64,000 nucleotides of DNA, from NCBI GenBank assembly GCA_963921425.1, contig OY992837.1, forward strand, positions 16,403,896 through 16,467,895. Reading direction: 5' to 3'. Below are positions 23,382-34,752 of the stretch, piece by piece. Below the pieces are notes generated by a model. It had not been told where the DNA came from and ran no database searches. It saw only the letters and a program-made list of their open reading frames with translations. Position numbers and translations under genes: made by a program. The first letter of the stretch is position 1. Each line of letters opens with the position of its first letter. The stretch comes from Dryas octopetala. Taxonomy: Eukaryota; Streptophyta; Magnoliopsida; Rosales; Rosaceae.

Positions 23382-24579
23382 TGTTGGCCATGACTTATGA
23401 GAACTGGAAGTTGGAGGATGGCTTTGAGGTTGTTAGTTTTCAATCACATTAGGCCAAACATGGGGTCAAGCATAAGTCGAGTTCCTAAGCCCGTCGAACC
23501 AGACACTTTCAGCCAAGAAAGCTAAAGTTGTGGGTGTTTTCGGCAGAGATCGAAGCTTAACAGCCGAGAAGCTTAACGATAGAGATAACGGCCGAGACAA
23601 TGGGGGGCATGCCGAGACGGTTCACGGCCGATAATTATTTTTGCTAAGGCGGAGAATATAGTAGTTTCAGCTGAGCATCAGCAATGACCTAAGCAGATGA
23701 ACGAGGATTAAACACTTGTTTAATTCCTTAACCCTTCGGCTAAATGAGCCGAAGCTCAAAGAATTGGGGAGTAATGTTTATATCCTCTCAAAATGGGTCA
23801 TGGCGCACTTGAATAGTTATTGGGCTCAAATTGGTGTCCTTACTACCCAAGCTCATTTTCAGCTCATTCTTAGCATATGGACAACTGTTTACCACTCAAA
23901 GTATAAGCAATCTTAGCCAAACATGTGGCTGTATTCTATTGAAAGACTTGGGGGCAAAGTAATTGGACCATTATAAAAGGAAGCTCACAAAGCAATTTCA
24001 AGGATCCCTCTTCAACACACACAACCCCAAAAACTCACAACAATGTGAATCTCTCTCACAAAGCTTTTTGCTCCCAATTCAACCCAGTTGCTTTTATTTC
24101 TCAAATATCTTTTTAATTTCATTTGCGTGCATAGCCTTTCAAAGCCCTTTTAATTGTATTTCCTTATGCTTATGCAATTTTCATGTATTTTGGGTTTTTC
24201 AAGAACACAGTCTTGTTCTTTGAATTTATTTTAGTGTTATTTTACATTAAGCTTTATTTTAAATTCATGTTGCTCTTTTATTTACATTTTGGTTGTTCAA
24301 AGTCCTAGTCGATCTAGGCAAGACAAGAATTAGATAGGCTTTTCTTGTTCCTTTCCTATCGCACAATATCATTTTCTTTTAGCAGTTAGATTTATATTTG
24401 GCGCAATGCATTTATTTTATTAAAGTTTTCATTCACTCTTTTTTCTATTCGGCTTCTTAAAGCAGAAGCGGAATAGTGGCATCCCCGCGTAAGGTTAGAA
24501 ACCTGCCTCACACACGGCGAAGTGTGTTTTGACTAGACATTCGGCCCTCCACGTGGCTGAGCATTTTTGTGTCGAAACA
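23382..24579 (+). mobile_element. LTR (about 1.2 kb), probably solo, left of unit 1
   Basis: It starts TGTTGGCCATGACTTATG and ends GTGTCGAAACA. It has a core-promoter-like TATAAAAG at 23972-23979. It matches the 3' LTR at 44068-47094 along its whole length, and the truncated 5' LTR at 39722-42742. No internal region follows: the right flank from 24580 is the same genomic DNA that follows the 3' LTR at 47095. This fits LTR-LTR recombination after the segmental duplication. I could not find a matching 5-bp target duplication (ATTAGT on the left, CTTCA on the right). Confidence 0.7.
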
Positions 24580-26230
24580 CTTCATTTTTCTGCCTTCTCT
24601 TTCTTCAGTCTCTCTTCTTTTGTTTTTAATGTAGTAACATGGTTGAAATCATTCTTTTTCAAGATTATCCTTTAAAGATCATTTCTTTCAAAAATAAATT
24701 AAATCGAAATCGTTTAGTTATTTAACTATTATTACATAAATAGACAATTTTGGTATGAGTTAAATACACCGTTTATTTATTTAATAATTATTAAATAACT
24801 AAACTATTTTTGAATTTTTTTTTTGTCTGAACAATGTTTGAGGCTTTGAGCTTTGATATCATGACGTGATTCAATATTTTTTTCTTTAAAATAACTTTTT
24901 GAAGTAGCACAAGCTTGAAATTCAAGTCCTTACGTCCTAGTACACCCTTCTCAACACCCTGTAAACATAATTACTTTGTGACCCATGTAAGAGTAAATGT
25001 TTTTTTCTTGGCCAAAAAAAGAATAAAATTTTGATCTGATGCATTTTGTAGGCAACCTGATGGGATATTGCTAAAGATCATGACATATGCAATTGGAATG
25101 GTAAGTCGAACTTGTCCTTAATTCTAATATATGGCTTAGTAAGTCAAATCTGGCTCGTTGTTTCGTGCAAAGTTATGGCTTTTATTTTTAATTTTTTTTT
25201 TGTCAGATATGGCTTTGCTTCTTTAGATTGAAAGAAAACGGTTTCATATATACTATTCTAGCTAGAAGCCTAGAATATGAGAAGATGAATTTGGTGAATT
25301 TTCCCCTACATATATTCACTATTTTTTTAAATAATAGTGCCTGACATATATGTTTTCTCTGTTATTGTTTTCAAAAATCTATTTTCACTTAGTTTTTCTT
25401 TTACAAATTCACATTCGGAATTAAAAATTCAATTCCACATTTGCCTTTTTTGGCGTATACCAACTTTGATAATTGATATCATGGACTATTACAAAGTTTT
25501 CAACATATAGGTTACATTAACACACTTGTATTGGAAGACGAACTTTCTATTTATGACTGATCCTCTAACAAATCTTGACCATCGATCTAAGTGTTTCATA
25601 ATTAAGCAAACATGGTATTGATTAGTACTATTTTCCCAAAATAAAAACTATATAAATTAGTACCGCCTCCTTCCAATAAGGGATCTCTCATTTGTTAAAT
25701 GAGGGATCTCCTTGTGGGGCTCACACGAGTCATTTTGTGTCGATTTGAACCGTCTATTTTTTATATCTCTATTGATAGATAATCTCTGCAAAAAGCCAAA
25801 TCGAAAACCGTTTACCCATTTGATTAAGCGGTCAAAGTTTAGGTGTTTATAGACGAACTTGTTGTTCGTCCATTTGTTTGATCCAAATTAGATATCTTAA
25901 CGGTCTTTGATTTGACTGAGTTTTACAAGGATGACCTATTAATGGAAATGTAAAAAATGGACGGTTCTGATCGACACAAAAAGACCCGTGTGGGCTCCAC
26001 AAGGGAATCCCTCATTTAACACTAAATGAGGGATCCCTTATTGGAAGGCTCTTGTCAACCGTATATAATGTATAAATTTTTGTTTGAAAATGTATGTATG
26101 TAAATTTCAAAGACTTTGGAGCATTCAATCTAAAATTAATCGATAAATAAGTGAAGAGGTTCAACTAAATTACCATATAATGCTATAATTTTTCTACATG
26201 TGACAACAATCCAGATTCGCATATAATCAA
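24580..26230. repeat. Segmental duplication unit 1, left part
   Basis: This stretch aligns with 47095-48518: for example ATGTAGTAACATGGTTGAAATC, GCTTTGATATCATGACGTG and CATGGACTATTACAAAG recur in the same order. Differences are the MITE at 25669-26053, present only here, and a SINE present only in unit 2. It contains a degenerate foldback-core piece (24640-24830). The stretch leads to the downstream flank of peroxidase A and has no gene. Confidence 0.85.
25669..26053. mobile_element. Foldback MITE with conserved core, in unit 1 only
   Basis: The arms read CCTTCCAATAAGGGATCTCT and, mirrored, AGGGATCCCTTATTGGAAGG. They are followed inside by CCTTGTGGGGCTCACACGAG and the core (GAACCGTCTATTTTTTAT, then GCAAAAAGCCAAATCG). 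Unit 2 (about 48320-48365) lacks the insert, so it arrived after the duplication, or was lost there. The exact ends and target duplication are unclear. Confidence 0.7.
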
Positions 26231-26457
26231 GGGAAAAATTTTCAAAAAGGACACCTACTTAGGGGTCAATCTTAGTTTAGGACACCAGTTTGGGTTTGTG
26301 TTAGTTTAGGACATATATTTTGGGTTTGTATCAGTTTGGGCTTTTCCGTCACCTCTGTCAAGTCCCCCGTTAAAAACAGACCACGTGACTTGCACCTGAC
26401 TTATTTTAAAGGGCAAAATTGTCACTCCCTTGCTTTTAAGACAGTTCCAACTGCAAG
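26231..26457 (+). repeat. Left TIR of the autonomous MULE (227 bp)
   Basis: It begins GGGAAAAATTTTCAAAAAGG and ends CAGTTCCAACTGCAAG. It pairs with 31679-31905 with no mismatch that I can find. It holds three CAGTTTGGG-like subterminal repeats and a CACGTG palindrome at 26392-26397. The GRF gene starts 144 bp inside it, so the TIR is the probable promoter. Confidence 0.93.
26392..26397. promoter_or_regulatory. G-box (CACGTG) in the left MULE TIR
   Basis: This CACGTG hexamer is mirrored at 31749-31754 in the right TIR. G-boxes bind bZIP or bHLH factors in plants. Because it is duplicated in both TIRs, it could drive both MULE genes together. A regulatory role is an inference from motif and position. 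Confidence 0.35.
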
Positions 26458-26600
26458 CATCTACCCCGTTCGTCTTCCCGCCACAGAACATGGAATCCCT
26501 CCAATTTTCTGGGATTTCCCCCTAAAATCTGACCTTAAGTCTCTATAAAAACACACTTGCGAAAACATAGAGGTTTTGGGTTTTGAATAACATACTTGCG

Positions 26601-27035
26601 ATGATGGAACCTGCGATGATGGAACCGGTGGGTCGGAGGTACTGCTATTGTGGTTTTCCAGCTGCAAGGGTCACGGCTTGGACTGATGCAAACCCTGGTA
26701 GAAGGTTCGATGGCTGTTCCAGGGTAGGGTGTATAAAAGCTCTGTGTTTGTTTGATTTTCGTTACACATGTAGATTAATATGGGTTGTTTAGGTAAGTAA
26801 TTTATGTTTTTATTTGCAGAAACCCAGGGGAGGATGTGATTTTTTCAGATGGGTTGATCCTCCCATGTGTGCAAGGTCAAGGCAAGTGATACCTGGATTG
26901 CTAAGGAAACAAAGTTTGCTGGAGACACAGGTTGATCGAGGTCAAGCAAGGGTGAAGAAGCTCTGGTTTTGTTTGATATTGTCTTGGTTGTTTTTTGTGT
27001 TTTCCTGGATGAATGACAAAAGCAATGGACCATAA
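26601..27035 (+). CDS. GRF-type zinc-finger protein with C-terminal membrane segment (MULE accessory gene)
   Basis: Predicted 112-aa protein in two exons (26601-26723, 26820-27035), with a phase-0 GT-AG intron. The GRF-type finger reads CYCGFPAARVTAWTD, NPGRRFDGC, then across the splice GGCDFFRWVD. Its cysteines are C15, C17, C39 and C47. A polar helix (about 65-88) and one hydrophobic segment (90-104, WFCLILSWLFFVFSW) follow. Small plant GRF-finger proteins of this form are common but poorly characterised. GRF fingers in other proteins (NEIL3, APE2, TOP3A) bind DNA. It sits in the place that mudrB occupies in MuDR, transcribed from the TIR opposite the transposase, so a helper role in integration or targeting is possible but unproven. 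The start is the first ATG of a tandem pair. A homologue lies in the MULE at 45114-46926. Confidence 0.75.
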
Positions 27036-27745
27036 ATGTTGAATGAAGTATTTTCGGGTTTTTGTATTTTCGGGTTGTTAATATTCTGGGGTTGAATAGA
27101 ATAGATCAAGGCTATCCGTTTTGGGTTGATAGCTTAGATTAAGGCTATCTTCTTTTGTGTTGTGTATGGCCAGACATTTCAGATTGCCTTATATTGTAAT
27201 GGCAATGTTTAAGTTTAAATGAAAGGATATTTTGGCAATGTGCTGGTCTTGGTACCTTTTTTTTGTTGGATTGTATCAAATTGGATTGAAGATAAACACA
27301 TAAACCTCTTAAAGGGAAGAATTGACCATTTATTTTGCAACACCAAAAATAAGTTGATTTCATTCGAAATGCAAATGAGCCTTATATTTTCAATCCAAGA
27401 CAAGTCATATGGACAAAAATCAAATTAGACCTGTTATATATGCATTCAAAGGAAAGCATTCCAAACTACTTGAAGCCAAAAATGGTTCCATACATTGTCA
27501 TCCCATTAAGTACAACATATAGCTAATCATGACAATGTAAAATGTTTAACCAAAAGTAAGATGCTTAACCAACTTCACACAAACAGAATTCCAACCCAAA
27601 AGTAAAATGTTTAACCCAAAACCAGTAGTACAACTCAAAAAAACCTTGTGGTCATATTCCTAAAACCTGCACAAAAAAAACCTGGTGATCATCCTAACTT
27701 CAAACTACATTTCAGATTTCAGAATACAACATATCAGTATTGTCT

Positions 27746-30700
27746 TCATGGGATCCTCGACCTTAATGCTTTCTTCTTGACAGGTGATTTGAACCTTTTT
27801 TTGGGGAGCACAGAGGCAGTCACATTTGAAGGACAAGGTTGTGATGAACTTTGTGGCAAAATGAATGTTGGTTGGGATTGTGGTCTCACAGAGGATGATG
27901 GTTGAGATGACACTTCTCTGGTTTGGGAGTTGGATGAACCTGCAGATGGTGGTCTTAGTGAAGCCTTTTTTGATCGCTGCATTGCATGCCTAGACCTTAG
28001 TCTTCGAATTTGGGGTTTCTTTCTTACCTGCAAGCAAACTCAAGTCCATAAATAATGTGTTCTGACAATAATTAAAAAGAGAACAAAATAACAAGGCTCT
28101 TGACTTAGATCACCTTCTTGGCTTGCTGGTCTTGGTCCTGGCCTTGCTCTTGTCCATCACCTTCAACCTTCCTCTTTCCCTGCATACAGAAAGCAAAGCA
28201 CACACCAAAAAGAGTCATCAGTTATTTTCAAATCTAGTCAATGAATATGTCAGTTAAGCACACACAGTCAGTTTGGTACCTTCTTTTGTACATCATTTTC
28301 TCTCCCACAGGTCCTTGAATTGTGACCCTCCTTACCACATTTCTTGCAGGTAATGGTGACATCAAACCTTATCAATTTTGTTGGATTTTGTGGCTTCTTT
28401 GGTTCATTTGAATCTCTGGCCCTTACTTTCTTGGGTCTTCCTGCTTGCTTCTTATAGCATGGAGGCTTGAGTGGTGGCTTTCCTGTTCTAATCCACTGGT
28501 CTTTCCCAGGCATAGGGTTAATCATTGGTGCATATGTTGCCTGGTAAGCAGTAACATGATACTTTTCATATGTGAATTCTTCAATTGTAAGGTCCCTGCC
28601 ATGCTTCCAAATAGATGATATTGCATGGCAACAAGGTATACCACTTACATCCCACTGCCTGCAAGAGCATGTTTTGAGATCCAAATCAACTGCATACTGA
28701 TGCTCATCTGTGATTACTTGATATTTTTTTCCACCACACCAAAAAGCCCTACACATACAACAGTCCTTCTTTCGTTTGTCAATTATGCCTCTAATCCTTG
28801 GCCCTAGTTGATATTTCCACTTCTGAGCTTGCTCTCTTCTTCTTGCAAAAAGCAACATTACATACATTCTCAGCCTCTCAAGCAAGGTAAGTATTGGCTG
28901 GTCCCTTGCTTTTAAGATTGCTGCATTGAATGACTCGCATAGGTTGTTTAGAATCAAATCACACTTTGCTTCTGTTTTGAAGAATGCCTTGCTCCAATTG
29001 TGTGGAGGCTTATCATCAAACCACTTGTATGCCTCACCATCTATTTCCTTCATCTTGTTCATCTCTGACCTCCACTTTGCCTCATAAGTTGACCTTGCTG
29101 CACTCTGAAAAATCTCTTTCAATAAGAGGCTCGGAAACTTCTTTCTGAAGTTCTCCCCCAAATGCTTGACACAATGCCTGTGTTCTGCATTGGGAAGCAA
29201 GTCCTTCACTGCATCAATTAAACCCTTTTGTTTGTCACTCAGTATCACATAATGGTGTGAATTCTCCAAGTTCAAATCCATAATCAAGTGCTGCATAAAC
29301 CACCCCCAACTGTCTCTGTTTTCGATTTCCACAACTGCATATGCCAATGGAACCATTCCATTGTTAGCATCCACCCCTATGGCAGCCAAAAGCTGCCCCT
29401 TGTGAGGTCCCTTCAGGAAGCACCCATCCATACCTATCACAGGTCTACATCCATCAATGAAGGCCCTCTTGCATGCACCAAAGCATATATACATTCTCTG
29501 GAACTGTGGTTCATCCCCAGGAAGAAGGTTACTTTGAATCTTGACAGTTGTGTTTTCATTCGTCCTTTGTAACTCCTCAACATAATCCCACAGCATGCCA
29601 AATTGCTCCTCAATCTGTCCCTGAATGTTCTTGAAGGCAAGCCTTCTAGCTGTGTAGCACACTGTCCTAGTAACCTCTACATTGAATTGCTTCAAGATTT
29701 GCTCTTGGAAAGCCCCAACATCCCATTTCGGATTGGTCCTAAAATCATCCCCATATCTTTTAGCCAACCATTTTGCATTGATATGACAGTTATATCTAGG
29801 CCCTGTGCAAGTATGCTCATCAAGGAACTGTCTCACAATCACATTGTCACTCTTGTTATCCTTGACAGCATGGATATGCCAAGGACAGTTTGGTGCACAC
29901 CCTACTCTACACCACTTTGCATGGTTCTTCTTAAAACTCAGCTCTCTATCATTCAATATGGAGTATTCCTTGATAGCTTCTTTGAATACCTCCATAGATG
30001 CAAAACACTGACCCAATGTAAATTTAGGATCTTTCATATCCACATCTTTTCTAAAAACAGTAAGCCTTGGTCGCTTTACCCTAGGTCTCTTCCTTGGAAC
30101 ATCATCTTCTTCAAAGTCATCTGATGAACTTTGTACACTCCCCATGTTGTCAGAATCAGCCATGTCCTCAGAGTCAAACTCACCAAAACCCCCACCATCA
30201 TCATCACTATGAACCTCAGGGTCCACATCATCATCCCAATTTGTTTCATCTTCACTCTGCTCATAGTCACTATCCACATAATCAAAATCATCCTCATCTG
30301 TTTCATCCTCATCGTTTTCATCCTCACTTGCAGAGTTTCTTCCTTCACCACCTTCCTCCTCAGGCACCTCGGCATTCTCATCTTCATTCAATCCAACATG
30401 TACCTCTCCTTGTTGGTTGACTGATGGCTCTGCATCAAACTCTCCAAATGCCTCATTCTCACATGGTCCCTCATTCTCACATGGTCCCTCATTCTCACAT
30501 GGTCCCTCATCAGCATTAACCTCTCGTCCCTCATCAAACTCTCCAACATGACAGAAATACACCACAGCCACTCTCTGAGGTGTTTGAAAACCACACAGTC
30601 TCAATATACAAGCATCAGTTATAGCAGCTACCCACCCCCTGTCTTCTGGATGTCCTGGTTCCTTGTAATAATATACAATGTTGTCATTGTACCCTAATAA

Positions 30701-30880
30701 CTTAGCTAGACCATCCATCTCCAGTAAAGACATATAGTCAATGTTGGCATAATCCCCCCAAGTGATCATGCCACCAACATATCTCTTTTCACTACCATCA
30801 GCATTTAAGTTCACTAGCCTACCACCATGGTGAAATTCTAAAGTGAAATGGTCTGGATTACCTGCCAGAAATAAAGCCAT
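27746..30880 (-). CDS. MURA-type Mutator transposase
   Basis: It cuts and joins element ends bearing the TIRs. Exon 1 (30880-28280) codes 867 aa. Two small predicted exons (28179-28114 and 28027-27746), all in phase 0, extend it to about 982 aa; without them it would stop at 870. Domains in order: an N-terminal plant MULE domain (about 10-112); three GPCENE repeats (126-143); an acidic linker (165-260); a basic nuclear-targeting-like PRKRPRVKRPR (262-272); a MuDR DNA-binding zinc domain (about 285-360); and the MULE catalytic core with likely acids D485 (IGMDG), D549 (ILSDK) and E649 (NLCESFN). A SWIM finger (C738, C740, C750, H752) and a CCHC knuckle (C845, C848, H853, C858) follow. The C-terminal exons add a basic, serine- and proline-rich tail. 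No stop or frameshift is seen. The convergent neighbour is the GRF gene, whose stop lies 711 bp away. Confidence 0.92.
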
Positions 30881-31678
30881 GTCATGCTTATTAACAGTAG
30901 CCTATACACTAATGTAGAAAACTAATGTCACTAGCCTATACACTAATGTAGAACATGCAAAAATAAAGACATTATTCTAAGTAGTAAACCCTAAAGTAAA
31001 ACAAAATCAGAGTCTAAACTACAATAAATACATTATTCTAATTAGTAAACCCTACGACATTCTTCTAATCCCCTTTACATTATTCTAATCCAGTAGCAAT
31101 CCCAACATGACTCAAATGTTACACCATACCAAACCAGGAGTCTCATTTATACTACACCTATCAATATTTTACTCTACGCCCACCATAGCAGACCATGTGG
31201 GATTCCCATTACTTTCAATTATTTATTCAACATCTCTGGTCCCCCCCATCTCCCATAAAGACAATAATGAAGCAGAAAAGGTCAAAAATGTTTAAACAAA
31301 TGGGTCACAATTGAAAAAGACAGTCACTACACAACACAACATCACACAGACCCAGCCAAAAATAAATTCTTTATCGATTCACCAACATACACCATCAAAC
31401 CCCACAAAGAGAATCTTCAAACAGTAATTAATAAGGGGACAACTTACTGTATTCGGGTGGAACTCCATCTGTCCTCAGGAACTCCATTTCGAATCTCCAC
31501 AGAGAATATCACTTTTTGTTGCAGCGGATATCACTTTCGCAGTGATTAGAAAGCCAAAATCCCCTTTACCCCTTTAATCGAAGAAGAAAGCGTCCAAAAC
31601 CCTAACCAGCGAACACTTTTGCGCGACCAGATTGAATTCTAAATCATTAAACTGAATTCCCTTTTGTTTAAAGTTAAT

Positions 31679-31905
31679 CTTGCAGTTGGAACTGTCTTAA
31701 AAGCAAGGGAGTGACAATTTTGCCCTTTAAAATAAGTCAGGTGCAAGTCACGTGGTCTGTTTTTAACGGGGGACTTGACAGAGGTGACGGAAAAGCCCAA
31801 ACTGATACAAACCCAAAATATATGTCCTAAACTAACACAAACCCAAACTGGTGTCCTAAACTAAGATTGACCCCTAAGTAGGTGTCCTTTTTGAAAATTT
31901 TTCCC
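31679..31905 (-). repeat. Right TIR of the autonomous MULE (227 bp)
   Basis: This is the inverted partner of 26231-26457, ending GAAAATTTTTCCC before the TATAATCAA duplication. The transposase gene starts about 800 bp inside it, leaving room for a leader. The intervening 30881-31678 is AT-rich and has no other gene. Confidence 0.93.
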
Positions 31906-32047
31906 TATAATCAAATACCTGTTTTTACTACTAGAAACCCCACCTAATGCTGCCTCTAGAGTACTTGGTTGTAGTTTATTTGGATACATGATTAATTTGC
32001 TACCCACCTATAGTGGGTGAGGTACTTGGTCTTGGTTTATAATGTTG

Positions 32048-32093
<46 letters not shown>

Positions 32094-32152
32094 TAATCAT
32101 ATAATCACATTTGACATTTGCAACACAACACCTCATACATGATTGCCACTTA

Positions 32153-33348
32153 GGCCATGTTTGTTTCACCGTGCTAGCTAGTGCTAGCTAGGATTATGTT
32201 AAATAACACCCTTATATTGTGTTTGGTATCACCGGTGCTAATTTAAGTGGGATTGCATAGCACCGGTTTTTCTTAAAACACTGGCTTAGACATCCTTGTA
32301 TAGCACGGTCTGTTGAGACCTCGTTGCATAACACAGCCTGCCTTAGAGCAGCATGAAAGCCAAGATATTATACCCATCCATATTTCCTGATTTCCTGCCA
32401 TCTACACAATGAATAAACAACAGTGAATAAACAGCTCATGGTTTGCAGGAAGAACAAACATCCATATTTCATACTGCATAAATATTAAATACATTTCAAT
32501 CAAACTTTGTAATCCAAACACAAAGAACACGTCAAAAAAAGGAAGGAAAAAAACCCCCACTAATAGAACCTGTTATTGCAGTAAGCCAAAAACACGATCG
32601 CCGGCGAGGTGACTTTCAGATTTCTCATCATTTTTCCGCCGTCAGTGACTGTATTGACAATCGGAGTCCATGGTTGGACTCGCCAAGGTGAGGAGGTGAG
32701 GACCCAAGTGGTCCGGAGCCGTGATATGGTCGGAAAACACAGATCGTCGACGGAGAGGCTTGGCTCTGTTCTGCGTCGGCAATGATGATCAGATGGGTCA
32801 ATGAAGACCAGAGGGAGAGAGAGGGAAGGAGGCGAGCAAAGCCCGGCAAGAACCTCCGACTTTGACCTCCGGACGGCGCCACACGCGCAGGTGCAGGCGA
32901 GCGGAGGAGAGAGTGCAGAGAAAGGGGTGTCGGGGAGAGAGAAGAAAGAAGAGAGAAGGGGAGAGAGAGTGCGTGAGTTGAGGGAGAGAGATATGATTTA
33001 ATGAAAAAAAAATTTTTGGTCCAATTTAATGAAATCATAAATGATAAATTTGACTTTGTGGTTTTTTTTTTTTTTTTTTTGTGAAAATCTGACTTTGGCA
33101 ATTTGTGAAAATTTAATGAAATGGAAAAATTTTTAAAATTGTTTATTAATTTAAAAATTAAAATAATTATAGCTTAGTTCGATCATGCACCAAACACAGA
33201 ATAGTGTTATTTAGCTTATTCAGCTTCATAGTCCGACTTAGCACCAAACACAGAATAACATTAGTCCAGCTTACTCCAGTTCAACACAATCCAACATAAT
33301 TCATAAAAATAGTTCAGTCCAACACAATCCAGCGTGTCAAACGTAGCC
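32153..33348. mobile_element. PIF/Harbinger-type non-autonomous element in unit 1
   Basis: The ends are GGCCATGTTTGTTTCACC on the left and, reverse-complemented, GGCTACGTTTGACACGC on the right. TTA flanks it (32150-32152, 33349-33351). Unit 2 reads straight through this site (GATTGCCACCTACAGTC at about 48784), so the insertion followed the duplication. The inside has a GC-rich block and a GA-rich tract (32580-32990) and a subterminal repeat (CACCAAACACAGAATA, twice on the right side). No transposase is present. The 157-codon open frame on - at 32628-33101 comes from the GA-rich block and looks non-genic. Confidence 0.78.
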
Positions 33349-33484
33349 TTACAGTCTACTGAGTCATAACAACTATGCATATATAATTATCATGACTTGC
33401 CTAAGGCATAGATTATTACCGGCCAAAATATCATCACTACAAGGTATGAAATTTAATTACTAGAATTAATTAATTATTTGTCTT

Positions 33485-34752
33485 TTACTCGGGATTAAAA
33501 ACTCTACAATCTTTCCTAATTTGTCCAGCTTCCCCAACAAGAACGTTGAGACTCCCCATCTTTAACATAGCACTCGTAAAACTTTGACTAAACCTATCAC
33601 CATTTGATGCAAACCCAGAAACAATCCCGGCCGTAGAGTTATCCAAACCAAGCTCCTGGTCAATCTGTAACACACCTCTCTTTAACTGAACCTGGTTGTA
33701 GAACTGGTTATCAAAAACAAAAGATGTGTTTTGGTCCAAAAACGTTTTTGGGTCACTAGGCGTAGACGCCCCACAGAGATTGCTCAACTTGGCAACCAAA
33801 GTGGGGTCCATTGAAGGGTCAGCAGCCCCTGATCCTTGAAAGTTGGAAAGCCTGTTGTTGAAGAAACTACAGTGTACGACACCAACTGTGTGTGCTCCCA
33901 GAAGAGTCACCATGTCGTTTAGAGTCATGCCTTTGGCGGTGAAAGATTGTAGAGCTTGAGACACAGAAAAAGATGGGCTAGGCAAGGAAACTTCGTTGGG
34001 ATTAGATACAAGCCCGTCGCGGCGGCCGGTCGGAGCAGTATAGTTTGGGCCTCCGGCAAGAACCACGGCGTCTCGGGTTGCAAGGGTGATGATGTCTGCG
34101 CAAGACACAGTGGAAGGGCATGCAGCCTCCAGGGCTTTCTTGGCCTCATCAATAAGCTCAAATCCTCTTACTGTCAAGTTTGGTCCTGCAGTTTTCTCAG
34201 AGGGTTTCTTGTTCGTGGAATCTATGAGTATGGACGCATCACAACCCTACAATGTACAAAATGAAGTGCATGGATAAGAAAATGTATTTTCTTCTGACAA
34301 TGTAGTATATTATGTTTTCATATTATAAATTTAGATGGGTGGCCATAATCACATAAATTATTAATTGTTTTATAATGTGATACTTGATTAAAAGTTTGAT
34401 AATACAAGATGCTAGGAAAAAAAAATGACAAATATATATATACGCATGTACATTATATATATGTAGATACATTATAAATTAAGGTTATATATGCGTTAAT
34501 TTGAATATACATATATGTATAAGAATATATATTCGATCTTACTCGGACAAAGCAGTCATGGAAATGCATGCGAAGCAAACCCCCAGTTATGGTAGCATCA
34601 GTGGAGAATCCTTTTTGCACGACTTGTCGTATAATGGATTCAGCTTGTGGGCAGCTAGCTTTGTAGAAATCAACCCGTAGCTCAGCCACTACAAGAGGAA
34701 CAAGAACAAAGAAAAAGGCTATTAATGAGAATGAGCTCTTTATCTTCATCAT
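33485..34752 (-). CDS. Class III peroxidase A (PER57/PER44-like), mosaic gene
   Basis: Secreted haem peroxidase of 323 aa that would oxidise phenolics or generate radicals in the wall or apoplast. Exon 1 is 34752-34543 (70 codons) and exon 2 is 34246-33485; the single intron is 296 bp and phase 0. A signal peptide of about 23 aa (hydrophobic SLIAFFFVLVPLVVA) precedes ELRVDFYKASCP. The distal motif [20 protein letters not shown] has the catalytic Arg61 and His65, and the proximal haem ligand is His in LLGAHTVG. All eight conserved cysteines are present. Start: two adjacent ATGs (34752, 34749). Exon 2 differs from gene B at about five residues, but the 5' half of exon 1 and the promoter match gene D instead. 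The switch lies between 34602 and 34646. I see no damage, so it is likely functional. Confidence 0.93.

Larger units (their letters stand above)
26231..31905. mobile_element. Apparently autonomous Mutator-like element (MULE), 5675 bp
   Basis: A full element with 227-bp terminal inverted repeats that read as identical by eye, flanked by the exact 9-bp duplication TATAATCAA (26222-26230 and 31906-31914). The corresponding site in duplication unit 2 (about 48510-48520, CATAATCAAATACCC) is empty. Two genes are transcribed inward from the TIRs and converge: a GRF zinc-finger and membrane protein on + (26601-27035) and a MURA-type transposase on - (27746-30880). The layout matches MuDR of maize. 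Identical TIRs, an exact target duplication and an open transposase frame all suggest a recent insertion that may still be mobile. Confidence 0.93.

Noticed and set aside
26724-26792. Unspliced read-through of GRF exon 1 as the true C-terminus
   Set aside because: It would stop before the second half of the finger (GCDFFRWVD), which is in frame after a good GT-AG phase-0 intron.
29603-30124. 173-codon open frame on + opposite the transposase
   Set aside because: It is antisense to the conserved transposase core with no recognisable domain.
32628-33101. 157-codon open frame on -
   Set aside because: It comes from a GA-rich tract and GC block inside a Harbinger-type element, with Ser/Leu runs and no domain.
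33956-34264. Open frame on + opposite peroxidase A, and its equivalents at 49396 and 59548
   Set aside because: These are antisense shadows of the conserved peroxidase exon and recur only because the gene is duplicated.
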